Below, piece after piece: positions 27,046 through 35,400 of a DNA stretch of 64,000 bases. The DNA is taken from NCBI GenBank assembly GCA_965214025.1, contig CBDCAW010000096.1, positions 1 through 64,000 of the forward strand, in the 5' to 3' direction. The stretch comes from Granulosicoccus sp965214025. GTDB lineage: Bacteria > Pseudomonadota > Gammaproteobacteria > Granulosicoccales > Granulosicoccaceae. The notes beneath the pieces were generated by a model. That model ran no database searches. It was given only the letters and a program-made list of their open reading frames with translations, and had not been told where the DNA came from. Every line of letters begins with the position of its first letter. Positions within the stretch are counted from its first letter, which is position 1. The position numbers and the translations under genes are program-made.

Positions 27046-28146
27046 TCAGCGGTTACGCGTCAGCCGTTTCACCACGCCCAGGATCACGTAGAGGAACAGC
27101 AGGGGGAATACCACCGTCTGCATCAGGAACACCACGATGAGCCGTATGGTGTTCTCGCTGATCGACTCGGCAGCCAATCGGTATTCCGCCATCTTCTGGC
27201 TGACATTCACACTGTCGAGAATGCCGCGATAGATCGAACGAGCACGGTCGAACAGGCCAGTTGTTTCCTCAGGCTCCTGCTCATCCAACATCTGATCGTT
27301 GATGTTGCCGATCCTTTCGCGTGCGTTGGCCAGCGATTCGCTCGCTTCGATGTAATCTCGCTCGAGAAAAGTCTGGTAGACCCAGTCGTTGGCGATGGCG
27401 ACCGCCGGCATCATGAAGCGCAGAATCAACAGGAACAGGAATACGCGTCCGAATGCCCGGCCAAGCCATGGCGGGCTCTTCGACCACCATGAGTTGGCCA
27501 GCCACAGCAGACCGGTCACGGTGAGCGCCATGAATACGCCTTGCCACGCGCTCATGGCGAGCAGGATCTTCTGCACGCCGAGTGAACTGCTGGCGAGCAT
27601 CATGACCCACGAAAACCGTTCGACCAGGTCGTTGATCGGATCGAGAATTTCACCGGGCGTGAAGTTCACACCGACGCCGGCAGGCTGCACGGCAACCTCG
27701 GTACCCTGGGCCACGGAGATCACGCCGTTCAGGCCGCGGGCCAGGGCAAAGGCCACCAACGCACGTTTGAACGCATCGTCCACATGAGCCGAACCGGCAT
27801 CGTCTGCCAACGGAAACCAGGCGAGCAGGCAGCACACGGCAACCAGCACACTGATCAGTAACGATCTCTTCCAGGGTTCATTCGGCACAGGCCACCTTAA
27901 CCCGTTGGCGCCGGTAGTCCAACCACCGGACCCCCTGCGTTTTTCGGTACCGACAGCCGAACCACCCGAGACCTTGTGTTCCTTGGTACCGGCAGACCAC
28001 CCGCCCGAGACCTTGCGCTCCTCAGTACCGGCAGACCACCCGCCCGAGACCTTGCGTTCCAGCGCATCCGAGCGGCGCCAACGCAACGTGCCTCTGGACG
28101 CCTGATAGACTGGACGCTTCCGTTTGAAGTTCGGTAACAACAGCAC
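27046..28146 (-). CDS. Hypothetical membrane protein with repetitive N-terminal region
   Basis: I do not recognise this 366-residue protein. Residues 31-82 are four 13-residue repeats of type RKVSGGWSAGTEE. A hydrophobic segment follows (SLLISVLVAVCCLLAWFPL, about residues 91-111), an alanine-rich part, then several helices: LASSSLGVQKILLAMSAWQGV, FMALTVTGLLWLANSWW, VFLFLLILRFMMPAVAIAND, and a final long hydrophobic pair near residues 335-360. An acidic loop with coiled-coil-like text (ANARERIGNINDQMLDEQEP) sits between. It may be an envelope protein. The start is a GTG at 28146 with a weak ribosome site; the repeats might partly be untranslated if an internal start is used. It converges on pncB. 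Confidence 0.6.
   Translation of the reverse strand: MLLLPNFKRKRPVYQASRGTLRWRRSDALERKVSGGWSAGTEERKVSGGWSAGTKEHKVSGGSAVGTEKRRGSGGWTTGANGLRWPVPNEPWKRSLLISVLVAVCCLLAWFPLADDAGSAHVDDAFKRALVAFALARGLNGVISVAQGTEVAVQPAGVGVNFTPGEILDPINDLVERFSWVMMLASSSLGVQKILLAMSAWQGVFMALTVTGLLWLANSWWSKSPPWLGRAFGRVFLFLLILRFMMPAVAIANDWVYQTFLERDYIEASESLANARERIGNINDQMLDEQEPEETTGLFDRARSIYRGILDSVNVSQKMAEYRLAAESISENTIRLIVVFLMQTVVFPLLFLYVILGVVKRLTRNR
27901..28056 (-). repeat. 39-bp tandem repeat, four copies, inside a coding region
   Basis: The repeat unit encodes 13 residues (RKVSGGWSAGTEE type); units 1 and 2 are nearly identical, units 3 and 4 diverge. On the plus strand the two best units share gtaccggcagaccacccgcc. Period is a multiple of three, so the frame is kept through expansion or contraction. 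Confidence 0.85.
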
Positions 28147-28181
28147 CGCTCGTCAATGATACGGCTCAGGGATGATGCGGC

Positions 28182-29336
28182 TCAGGCGGTTTCGGCTCGT
28201 GCCCGAGATTCCTGTACCGTGGAAAGCACACTGGCGAAACGCCGGGCTGCCGCATCCACGTCGGCCAGCTTGTCGATACCGAACAGGCCGATGCGAAAGG
28301 TCTTGAACCCTGCCGGCTCACCGATCTGCAAGGGTACGCCAGCGGCGATCTGCACACCTTCGTGAGCGAAGGCCCGGCCGGTATGCAGCGCATCGTCGTC
28401 CGTATAGCAGACCACCACACCCGGAGCCTCGAACCCTTCGGCTGCCACGCTTGCAAATCCGGCGCGGCCGAGCAACGAACGCACTTGCTGACCCAGTGCC
28501 TGCTGCCGCTCCTTCGCGACATCGAAGCCCATCGTACTCATCTCCTGCATGACATCGCGGAAGGCGAGCAGCCCGTCGGTGGGCAGCGTGGCATGGTAGG
28601 CATGCTTGCCATCGAGGTAGGCCTGCATGATCTGCAGCCATTTTTTCAGATCGAGGGAAAAACTGGAGCTGTTGGTGGAATCGATGGCGATGCGCGCACG
28701 CTCACTCAGCATCACCAGGCCGGCGCACGGGCTGCTGCTCCAGCCTTTCTGAGGCGCACTGATCAACACATCGACACCGATGGCTCGCATGTCGACCCAG
28801 AGGGTGCCCGAAGCGATGCAATCGAGAACGAACAGGCCATCGTGTTCGTGGACGGCATCGGCCACTGCCTTCAGATAGGCATCCGGCAACAACAGGCCCG
28901 CAGAGGTTTCCACATGCGGTGCGAACACGACCTCCGGTTTCTGGGCACGGATCTTCGCGACGACCTCATCGACATCGACCGGCGCGAGCGCTGAGTTCTG
29001 TCGCGCACTCACGGGACGTGCCTTGAGCACGGTTTCAGACGCCGGTATATCTCCCATCTCGAAGATCTGCGACCAGCGATAGCTGAACCAGCCGTTACGG
29101 ATGACCATGACACGCTTGTCGGTGGCGAACTGACGCGCCACCGCCTCCATGCCCGAGGTGCCACTGCCCGGCATCACGATGGCAGTTTCGGCGTCGTACA
29201 CATCGGTGAGCGTGCCGTGGATATCGTTCATTGCCTGCTGAAAACGATTCGACATATGGTTGACGGCGCGGTCGGTGTACACCACCGAATACTCGAGCAG
29301 GCCATCGGGATCGACGTTCGGCAAAAGGCCAGACAT
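28182..29336 (-). CDS. Class V pyridoxal-phosphate aminotransferase (alanine/serine-glyoxylate type)
   Basis: The 384-residue enzyme belongs to fold-type I class V. Features are the N-terminal SGLLPNVDPDGLLEYSVVYT, the glycine-rich PLP-phosphate region VMPGSGTSGMEAVARQF, APHVETSAGLLLP, DCIASGTLW, and the PLP lysine in SAPQKGWSSSPCAGLV. It is most like alanine-glyoxylate or serine-glyoxylate aminotransferases and their phosphonate relatives; the exact substrate is open. The ATG at 29336 has a strong GGAGGA site at about nine bases; the frame is open to 29396. It shares the minus strand with the preceding membrane gene (about 35 bp apart), possibly in one transcript. Confidence 0.88.
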   Translation of the reverse strand: MSGLLPNVDPDGLLEYSVVYTDRAVNHMSNRFQQAMNDIHGTLTDVYDAETAIVMPGSGTSGMEAVARQFATDKRVMVIRNGWFSYRWSQIFEMGDIPASETVLKARPVSARQNSALAPVDVDEVVAKIRAQKPEVVFAPHVETSAGLLLPDAYLKAVADAVHEHDGLFVLDCIASGTLWVDMRAIGVDVLISAPQKGWSSSPCAGLVMLSERARIAIDSTNSSSFSLDLKKWLQIMQAYLDGKHAYHATLPTDGLLAFRDVMQEMSTMGFDVAKERQQALGQQVRSLLGRAGFASVAAEGFEAPGVVVCYTDDDALHTGRAFAHEGVQIAAGVPLQIGEPAGFKTFRIGLFGIDKLADVDAAARRFASVLSTVQESRARAETA

Positions 29337-29604
29337 GGGCAGAATCCTCCACTGGATAATCCCTAAAAGCATGACACAAAGCCTCGCAGGATTCATTCAA
29401 GCATGGCTTTACCTGCTGCCCGACCGAACCGATAACGACGACGGCTCACACGCTCGTGGCCTTACGGTCTGACCGGACCTGAACGGAATCAGGCTCATGC
29501 GCCGCAGATCGCAGGCGGTTCGACGCGACGCCGCTGGCAAGGGTGCTCGGGTACACTGCCGGTTCGGCCAGCGCATAGCTGGCACTTCCGGTTAGGGGAT
29601 CGAC

Positions 29605-30213
29605 ATGGCAGCCACGCTCGCCTGGATGCTCGCTCTTGGCACAGCCATCCTGCACAACCTCACACTACTGCGCACGGGCCTGGATCCGGTATCCACACCG
29701 GTAAGCGCGCTGAGCCAGTCAGAGTACGGCAACGTTCAATCGCTTGGCATCGTCCTGTTCGCATCTGCTCATGTGGCGCTGGCTGCCGCCCTGCCCGGTG
29801 AAGGGCGCGGGCGACTGTGGCAGTTCGGCAGGCAGGCTCTGGTTCTCGCAGGCCTCGCGACGCTGTACGTCGCCTACCATTTCGCGTTTTCCTCACAGGC
29901 CGTGCTCGCGGGTGAATACGCCAACGTTCCATTGGCCATACAGGCCAGCCTCACCGGCCTGGCCATGGCGATGCTGTGGCCGGGGCTCAAACGGCTGAAC
30001 ATCGCGCTCTGGGGTTTCAACGCAGCCTGGTTGATGATCTGGTTCGCGCTGATCCCGGTGGGCATGCTCGCCGGCGACAGCTGGCTCGGTGGCTACGAAC
30101 GCATGGTCGGGCTCGTCTATGTACTCTGGATCATCGTCATGGGTGTCAGCCTGTCATTGATCGGGCGCCCGCGGCCACCACGCAAGCCGATACGTCGAGC
30201 CGCCCACGACTGA
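29605..30213 (+). CDS. DUF998 family integral membrane protein
   Basis: The 202-residue protein has about six membrane helices. It begins with a hydrophobic helix (ATLAWMLALGTAILHNLTLL). DPVSTPVSALSQSEYGN is the family hallmark after helix 1 (asparagine- and serine-rich loop). Helices then follow at QSLGIVLFASAHVALAAAL, FGRQALVLAGLATLYVAYHF, and a final VYVLWIIVMGVSLSLIG, ending in an Arg/Pro-rich basic tail. DUF998 proteins have no known function. The ATG at 29605 is accepted. It lies upstream of the amidase gene on the same strand (about 125 bp). Confidence 0.78.
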   Translation: MAATLAWMLALGTAILHNLTLLRTGLDPVSTPVSALSQSEYGNVQSLGIVLFASAHVALAAALPGEGRGRLWQFGRQALVLAGLATLYVAYHFAFSSQAVLAGEYANVPLAIQASLTGLAMAMLWPGLKRLNIALWGFNAAWLMIWFALIPVGMLAGDSWLGGYERMVGLVYVLWIIVMGVSLSLIGRPRPPRKPIRRAAHD

Positions 30214-30338
30214 CATCCCGGATCACCGTGACTCGGCAATGCCTGACTCCGACCGTGCCCGCCTCACGTTGCTTGGCTACGACCGTACTCATTGCACCGG
30301 TGCCGGCGCTGTCTGCCATCTGATACGAAGGAGTTGCC

Positions 30339-30743
30339 ATGCTCGAGCCTGAACGTATCCGCTTTCTCGTCATCCATTGCTCGGATACCCCCGACGACGA
30401 CGCCCTGACGGCACGTGACATTCATGCCATGCATCTCGGCTTCGGCTGGCATGGCGTGGGTTACCATCGAGTGATCAATCGCGACGGGCGCATCGAGCAC
30501 GGCCGCCCGGATTTCTGGGTCGGGGCTCACGTGTACGGATTCAACGAAGTGAGCCTGGGAGTGTGCCTGATAGGACGTCACCATTTCACCGATGATCAGA
30601 TGGTAGCCTTGAAGGCCGTGATCAGCGAATGGCGGGCACGCTACCCGGCAGCGACCGTATGCGGGCATTGCGATTTCGACTACACCGACAAGACGTGCCC
30701 GAATTTCGATGTTGCTGCCTGGCTGGATTCGGCATTTGCCTGA
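30339..30743 (+). CDS. N-acetylmuramoyl-L-alanine amidase, T7-lysozyme/AmpD-like
   Basis: The 134-residue protein is a compact Amidase_2 domain without signal peptide, so cytoplasmic. Zinc ligands match T7 lysozyme: His13 (LVIHCSDT), His110 (VCGHCDF) and Cys120 (DKTCPNFD). The catalytic residues Tyr42 (VGYHRVI) and Lys118 are also present. GYHRVINRDGRIEHGRP and VSLGVCLIG are typical family text. It would cleave the muramyl-alanine bond, probably of imported muropeptides. That fits the AmpG permease gene next to it (convergent, 19 bp apart). The true AmpD is larger; this is the short T7-lysozyme form. GAAGGAG upstream supports the ATG. Confidence 0.9.
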   Translation: MLEPERIRFLVIHCSDTPDDDALTARDIHAMHLGFGWHGVGYHRVINRDGRIEHGRPDFWVGAHVYGFNEVSLGVCLIGRHHFTDDQMVALKAVISEWRARYPAATVCGHCDFDYTDKTCPNFDVAAWLDSAFA

Positions 30744-30761
30744 ACGCACCGCGCTCGAGAG

Positions 30762-32222
30762 TCAGGTTGCGGACCGTGTGGTGGCTACCTGCACCTGCCG
30801 CCTGATGGACCACAGCAGGCAAAGCGACGGCACCACCATGATCGTGGTGATGATGAAGAACATGGCCCAGTCGCCGTTCAGCCAATCGATGAGCACACCG
30901 GACGACGCTGCCAGAACCGTGCGACCGGCATTGCCGATGGAGGCGAGCAAGGCATATTGGGTGGCCGTGTAGGTACGATCCACCAGCAGGGAAATGAACG
31001 TCACGAAGGCCACGGTGGCGAATGCCGCCGCGATGTCGTCGACCAGCACGGTGATCGCGAACAGCATCTGCGAATCGCCCACCCAGGCGAGCAGGCTGAA
31101 CATCAGGTTCGTTCCGGCCATGGCGATACCGGAGATGAACAGCGCCTTCACGATACCTGACCTGATGGTGAACCAGCCACCGAGCAAGGTGAAGACCACG
31201 GTCGTCACCCAGCCAAGACCCTTCGAATACAACGCGATATCGGTTTTGGAAAAACCGACCTCTTCGTAGAACACTACCGACATGCGCCCGACGAACGCTT
31301 CACCCAGCTTGAACAACAGGATGAAACCGATCAGCGCGAGCGCCACGCGTACACCGTTGCTGCGAAAGAAGCTCTGAAACGGTCCCACGACCGTCGCGGT
31401 CAGCCACGCCACCACACGCGTCCAGGGCGACTGGCGAACGGCCCCTGATGAGCCGGGTGTATCGGCCGACGCAGCACCTGTGGGCACGCTCGTACCCGCC
31501 GGCACTGCTGCCTCGGCAAGGCGTGCGGCGATACGATCCTCCAGCAACAGCTGCTCCCGCTTGCGGGCGTCGGCGGAGGCCTCCGGAATGAACTGCAGGG
31601 CGTAATTGCAGGCAACTACGATGAGCCCGAGAATCAGGAAAGTGATCTGCCAATAGTTGGCGTAGCCGGCATCGTCGAGCAGGTCGGCACTGACCAATGC
31701 AACCATGCCACCCACCTTGAATCCGGTCCACCAACCTACCACGGCGATGGCGGCACCGGCTGCCATCAAGCTGTCGTTACCCGATTCGATCTGCTCGATC
31801 CGCAGGGCATCGATGGTGATGTCCTGCGAAGCGGAGCAGATCGCGATCAGCAATCCGCCGGCGATCACCCAACCCAGGCTGGCCGATGGGCTCACGGTGC
31901 TCCAGAAGAGCATGCTCAGCAGGATGATCGCCTGCAGCACCATGATCCACGCCTTGCGGTGCCCCACCTGTTCGGTCAGCCATGGAATGCGAACCCGATC
32001 GATCAGCGGTGCCCATAGGAAATTCACCGCATAGACGCTGAAGATGAGCCCGGCCCAGCCGATGGTACTGCGACTCAAGCCTTCATCCTTCAACCACAGG
32101 CTCAGTGCGGCACCGATCAGCACCCACGGAAAACCACTGATGAAACCGAGCAGCAAGATACGCGGCATGCGCCGATCGAGATAGATCGCGAGCGAGGGTC
32201 TGGTTGCGGCGGTGGTGCTCAT
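30762..32222 (-). CDS. ampG: AmpG-family muropeptide permease (MFS)
   Basis: The 486-residue transporter has about 12-14 membrane helices and AmpG text: LLLGFISGFPWVLIGAALSL near the N terminus, SRSTIGWAGLIFSVYAVNFLWAPLIDR, GHRKAWIMVLQ, the conserved SASQDITIDALRIEQI, GWWTGFKVGGMVAL, and late SLLVDRTYTATQYALLASIG. An Ala/Ser-rich loop (about residues 233-265) is longer than usual. AmpG imports GlcNAc-anhydromuropeptides from the periplasm for recycling. The start at 32222 follows a short upstream in-frame ATG at 32240. Flanked by an amidase and a GH84 hexosaminidase, so recycling of cell-wall fragments is likely. Confidence 0.88.
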   Translation of the reverse strand: MSTTAATRPSLAIYLDRRMPRILLLGFISGFPWVLIGAALSLWLKDEGLSRSTIGWAGLIFSVYAVNFLWAPLIDRVRIPWLTEQVGHRKAWIMVLQAIILLSMLFWSTVSPSASLGWVIAGGLLIAICSASQDITIDALRIEQIESGNDSLMAAGAAIAVVGWWTGFKVGGMVALVSADLLDDAGYANYWQITFLILGLIVVACNYALQFIPEASADARKREQLLLEDRIAARLAEAAVPAGTSVPTGAASADTPGSSGAVRQSPWTRVVAWLTATVVGPFQSFFRSNGVRVALALIGFILLFKLGEAFVGRMSVVFYEEVGFSKTDIALYSKGLGWVTTVVFTLLGGWFTIRSGIVKALFISGIAMAGTNLMFSLLAWVGDSQMLFAITVLVDDIAAAFATVAFVTFISLLVDRTYTATQYALLASIGNAGRTVLAASSGVLIDWLNGDWAMFFIITTIMVVPSLCLLWSIRRQVQVATTRSAT

Positions 32223-32298
32223 GGCCGCCCGATTGTACACATCGCACCGCGATACACTGACCCGCGCCCGTCAATAATGACGCAGGCCAGGAGACTCA

Positions 32299-33537
32299 GT
32301 GATCATGCCCGACCCGACAAGCACAGCAGCGACCGGTAGCACGCACCAACCGATCCGCGGCTATCTCGAGGGCTACTACGGCCGCCTGCTGAGCTGGCAG
32401 GAACGCGGGCGTGTGCTCCAGGCACTTGCACACCACGGCATGAACACCTATTGCTACGCACCCAAGGAAGATGCGTGCCACAGGCTTGCCTGGCGAACCT
32501 CATACCCGGATGCGTGGCGGCGTGATTTCGGACGCTTCTGTGCCGAAGCATCCGCATCGGGCATCAGCGTCATCGCAGGGGTGGCACCGGGCCTGGATAT
32601 CGATTTTTCATCATTTCCGGATGGAGAGGACATCGACAGACTGTGTGGCAAGGCGCGACAGCTGCGCCAGGACGGCGCGCATCACGTCGCGCTTCTCATG
32701 GATGACATCGACGCGAACTTTTCGACCCGCAGTGGCGAGTTCACCAGCGAGGGCCGCGCACATGCCGCGCTCGCGAACCTGCTGGCGCAGCGCCTCGGCG
32801 AACCGGTAGTCACGGTGCCACGTGTGTACGCGAACGAGATAGCCGACGATTCGCCGGACTACCTGCGAGATTTCCTCACTGCGTTGGAACGCGAACATCC
32901 GGTGCTCTACTGCGGCCGGCATATCGTTGCCACCCGGCCATGCACCGACGACTGGCAGCCACTTGCCGGTGCCACGAAGCATCGGGTCATCATCTGGGAC
33001 AACCTCTATGCCAACGACTACTGCCCACGTCGCCTGTTCGTCGGCCCGTGGTCGGGCCGGGATCAGGCAACGGACCTGCTGCTGAACCCCACCGGCATGA
33101 TCGAGACCGATCTGTTGCTGCTCGACCTGATGGCCACCTTCTCCACAGCCGTGAGCGCAGATTCCAGCGGTACCACCCAGGCTCTCTGGCAGCAGGTGAT
33201 GGACCGCCACGAGGTACCGGCGGTTTTCGCTTGCCTGGCCGAGTTCTTCGCGCACCCGCCGCTGCCGGGAGACAAATTTCAGTCACCGATCGTGGACGCC
33301 AACTCGAAAACCGGTACCGATCCAGAAAGGATCATCGCCACTGCCGAGCAATTCGAGGCCATCGAAACCTGCCTGTGGCGATGGAAGACCCCGTTGTCAC
33401 GCGAATGGTATCCGCACCTGATGGGGCTGAAGCACGACCTGCTGCTAGCCGCCGGAGAATTGCCGGAGGTTCGCATACACAAGACTCAGAGCGCACCGTT
33501 GGCGGCGCGGCTGCTGGGCCGTGGTCAGACTGGCTGA
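32299..33537 (+). CDS. GH84-type beta-N-acetylglucosaminidase
   Basis: The 412-residue cytoplasmic protein fits GH84 (hyaluronidase/O-GlcNAcase family): IRGYLEGYYGRLLSWQERGR at the start, GMNTYCYAPKEDACHRLAWR, GVAPGLDIDF, and the catalytic Asp pair in LLMDDID (Asp135-Asp136). WDNLYANDYCPRRLF and LNPTGMIETDLLLLDLMA follow. It removes terminal beta-GlcNAc. In this place the substrate could be GlcNAc-anhydromuropeptides imported by AmpG, a role more often taken by GH3 NagZ; that is inference. The start is GTG 32299 (AGGAG five bases upstream) or ATG 32305. It lacks a signal peptide. Its stop codon lies in the first unit of a 43-bp tandem repeat. Confidence 0.84.
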   Translation: MIMPDPTSTAATGSTHQPIRGYLEGYYGRLLSWQERGRVLQALAHHGMNTYCYAPKEDACHRLAWRTSYPDAWRRDFGRFCAEASASGISVIAGVAPGLDIDFSSFPDGEDIDRLCGKARQLRQDGAHHVALLMDDIDANFSTRSGEFTSEGRAHAALANLLAQRLGEPVVTVPRVYANEIADDSPDYLRDFLTALEREHPVLYCGRHIVATRPCTDDWQPLAGATKHRVIIWDNLYANDYCPRRLFVGPWSGRDQATDLLLNPTGMIETDLLLLDLMATFSTAVSADSSGTTQALWQQVMDRHEVPAVFACLAEFFAHPPLPGDKFQSPIVDANSKTGTDPERIIATAEQFEAIETCLWRWKTPLSREWYPHLMGLKHDLLLAAGELPEVRIHKTQSAPLAARLLGRGQTG

Positions 33538-33660
33538 TCGCGTAACAGGCGCCTCAGTATGTGGTGGTCGGACAGGCTGATCGCGTAGCAGGCGCCTCCG
33601 TATGCGGTGGTCAGGTCGGCTGATCACGCAGCAAGCGCCTCAGTATCTTGCCACTCGGCG
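33532..33660. repeat. 43-bp tandem repeat, three imperfect copies, across two convergent gene ends
   Basis: Units start at 33532, 33575 and 33618, each beginning ggctgatc and containing gcgcct. Unit 1 overlaps the GH84 stop; unit 3 is the 3' coding end of the acyl-CoA ligase. Unit 2 sits between. It looks as if the ligase 3' end was triplicated into the GH84 gene end. Confidence 0.88.
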
Positions 33661-35173
33661 ACTTCGGGATGCTCTCAATGAACGCGACCTCGCGTATCCG
33701 CTTGTAGGCTGCCACCTTGCCGGCAACGAATGCCATCAGCGCATCGGCGTCGGCGGCACCTTCCTCCTTGAGCACCACGAACGCCTTCGGCAGCTCACCG
33801 GCCTGCTCGTCGGGAATGCCGATCACCGCTACATCGGTAACGGCAGGGTGGCTCAGCAGCAGATCTTCCAGCTCTGCCGGTGCCACCTGAAAACCCTTGA
33901 ACTTGATCAGCTCCTTGACCCGATCGACGACGAACAGATACCCGTCCGCGTCGATACGCACGATGTCTCCAGTGTGCAGCCAGCCTTCCTGATCGAGAGT
34001 GGCCATCGTGGCTTCCACATTGGCGTGGTAGCCCTTCATCACCTGTGGACCTTTCACCCAGAGCTCGCCTTCAGCATCGACGCCGACATCGTGCCCGGTA
34101 GCGTCGACCACGCGACAGAGCGTGTTCGGCGCAGTGACACCACTGGAACCGGGCTTGTAGTGATCCGGACTGCACATGTGACTGACCGGGCTGAGCTCGG
34201 TCATGCCGTAGCCCTGGGCGATTCGACAACCGATACGCGCACTCGCCTCCTCGGACAATGCACTGCCCAGTGGCGCCGCTGCACAGATGATGCGCTGCAG
34301 GCTGGAGATATCGTACTGATCCACCAGCGGGTGCCGGGCCAGACCGAGGGCAACCGGCGGCACGATATAGAAATGATCGACCTTGTGCTCCTGGATCAAC
34401 GACAACGCCTGCTCCATGTCGAAACGCGGCATCGTGATGATGGTCTTGCCGACGGCCAGCAGGCTGTTCATCAGCAGCTGCATGCCATAGATGTGAAAGA
34501 ACGGCAGCACCGCCAGCGCTGAACCACCGATGCCGTAGTCGAACGTGGTGTTCGATTGCACCAGGTTGGCCACCAGGTTTCGATGGGTGAGCATCACGCC
34601 TTTGGGCAGGCCGGTGGTGCCGGAAGAATACGGCAGCACCACGACCGCCTCGTCGAGATCCACCGGCACCTGTTCGATCGGCTCGCCGTACACGTCATCC
34701 AGGCAGCGATGGCTCTGCTGATCACCGATACTGATGATTTCGTCGACCGACGTTCCGTCGATCGCCCCGTTGGCGGTATCGATGAAAGCGGGCACGGTGA
34801 TCAACCAGCGAGCGCCGGCGTCGTTCAACTGGTGGCGCATCTCACCCTCACCGTAAGCCGGGTTGATGGTGGTGACCGTACCACCCGCGACCGCGACGGC
34901 ATGAAACACCAGGGCGAACTCCGGGCAGTTCGGTGCCATCAGTGCCACGCAGGCACCAGGGCCGACGCCCAGGACCTTCAGCCCACCGGCCAGACGATGG
35001 ATGGTGTCGTGCATTCCCCGATAGCTGAACTCCCGGCCACTGGCGCCATCGATGAAGGCGATGGCATCGGGCATCTCGGCGAGCCGGGCGAACGAAAAGG
35101 CCGTTACCGTCTGATCGGGAATGGCCTGATCCGGTATCGGGCTTGCAATGACGTGCATCTGCGCTTCTGACAT
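33611..35173 (-). CDS. Acyl-CoA ligase, 4-coumarate:CoA ligase-like (AMP-binding)
   Basis: The 520-residue enzyme activates a carboxylic acid as acyl-AMP and then CoA thioester. ANL motifs are clear: A3 YSSGTTGLPKGVMLTHRN, A5 GYGMTELSPVSH, A7 LHTGDIVRIDADGYLFVVDR, A8 LIKFKGFQVAPAELEDLL, and A10 PKSPSGKILRRLL with the catalytic Lys. The overall pattern is closest to plant and bacterial 4-coumarate or medium-chain acyl ligases; substrate is undetermined. The start at 35173 has GGGAG eight bases upstream. The frame is open far upstream but that text is not part of the family. It follows ktrB on the same strand with about 230 bp between. Confidence 0.92.
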   Translation of the reverse strand: MSEAQMHVIASPIPDQAIPDQTVTAFSFARLAEMPDAIAFIDGASGREFSYRGMHDTIHRLAGGLKVLGVGPGACVALMAPNCPEFALVFHAVAVAGGTVTTINPAYGEGEMRHQLNDAGARWLITVPAFIDTANGAIDGTSVDEIISIGDQQSHRCLDDVYGEPIEQVPVDLDEAVVVLPYSSGTTGLPKGVMLTHRNLVANLVQSNTTFDYGIGGSALAVLPFFHIYGMQLLMNSLLAVGKTIITMPRFDMEQALSLIQEHKVDHFYIVPPVALGLARHPLVDQYDISSLQRIICAAAPLGSALSEEASARIGCRIAQGYGMTELSPVSHMCSPDHYKPGSSGVTAPNTLCRVVDATGHDVGVDAEGELWVKGPQVMKGYHANVEATMATLDQEGWLHTGDIVRIDADGYLFVVDRVKELIKFKGFQVAPAELEDLLLSHPAVTDVAVIGIPDEQAGELPKAFVVLKEEGAADADALMAFVAGKVAAYKRIREVAFIESIPKSPSGKILRRLLRDQPT

Positions 35174-35400
35174 GCCTGCTCCCAAGTGCCTGCTTCCAGA
35201 CGATGCACCTGCCTCATGAGGCGCGATTCCGCGACATGAGATGAACGCATCGCCAACCTCGTTCGGGCAGGTGGCCGTCTGATCGCGGCTTGCCTGCCGG
35301 CGTCGATCGAGTGTGCACGAAGTCGACGGAGCGTGCCAGCTTGCAGGGTCAATGACGCAATACCTGTGGTACCGCCACCTGACGGTGACTGGACGAACAG

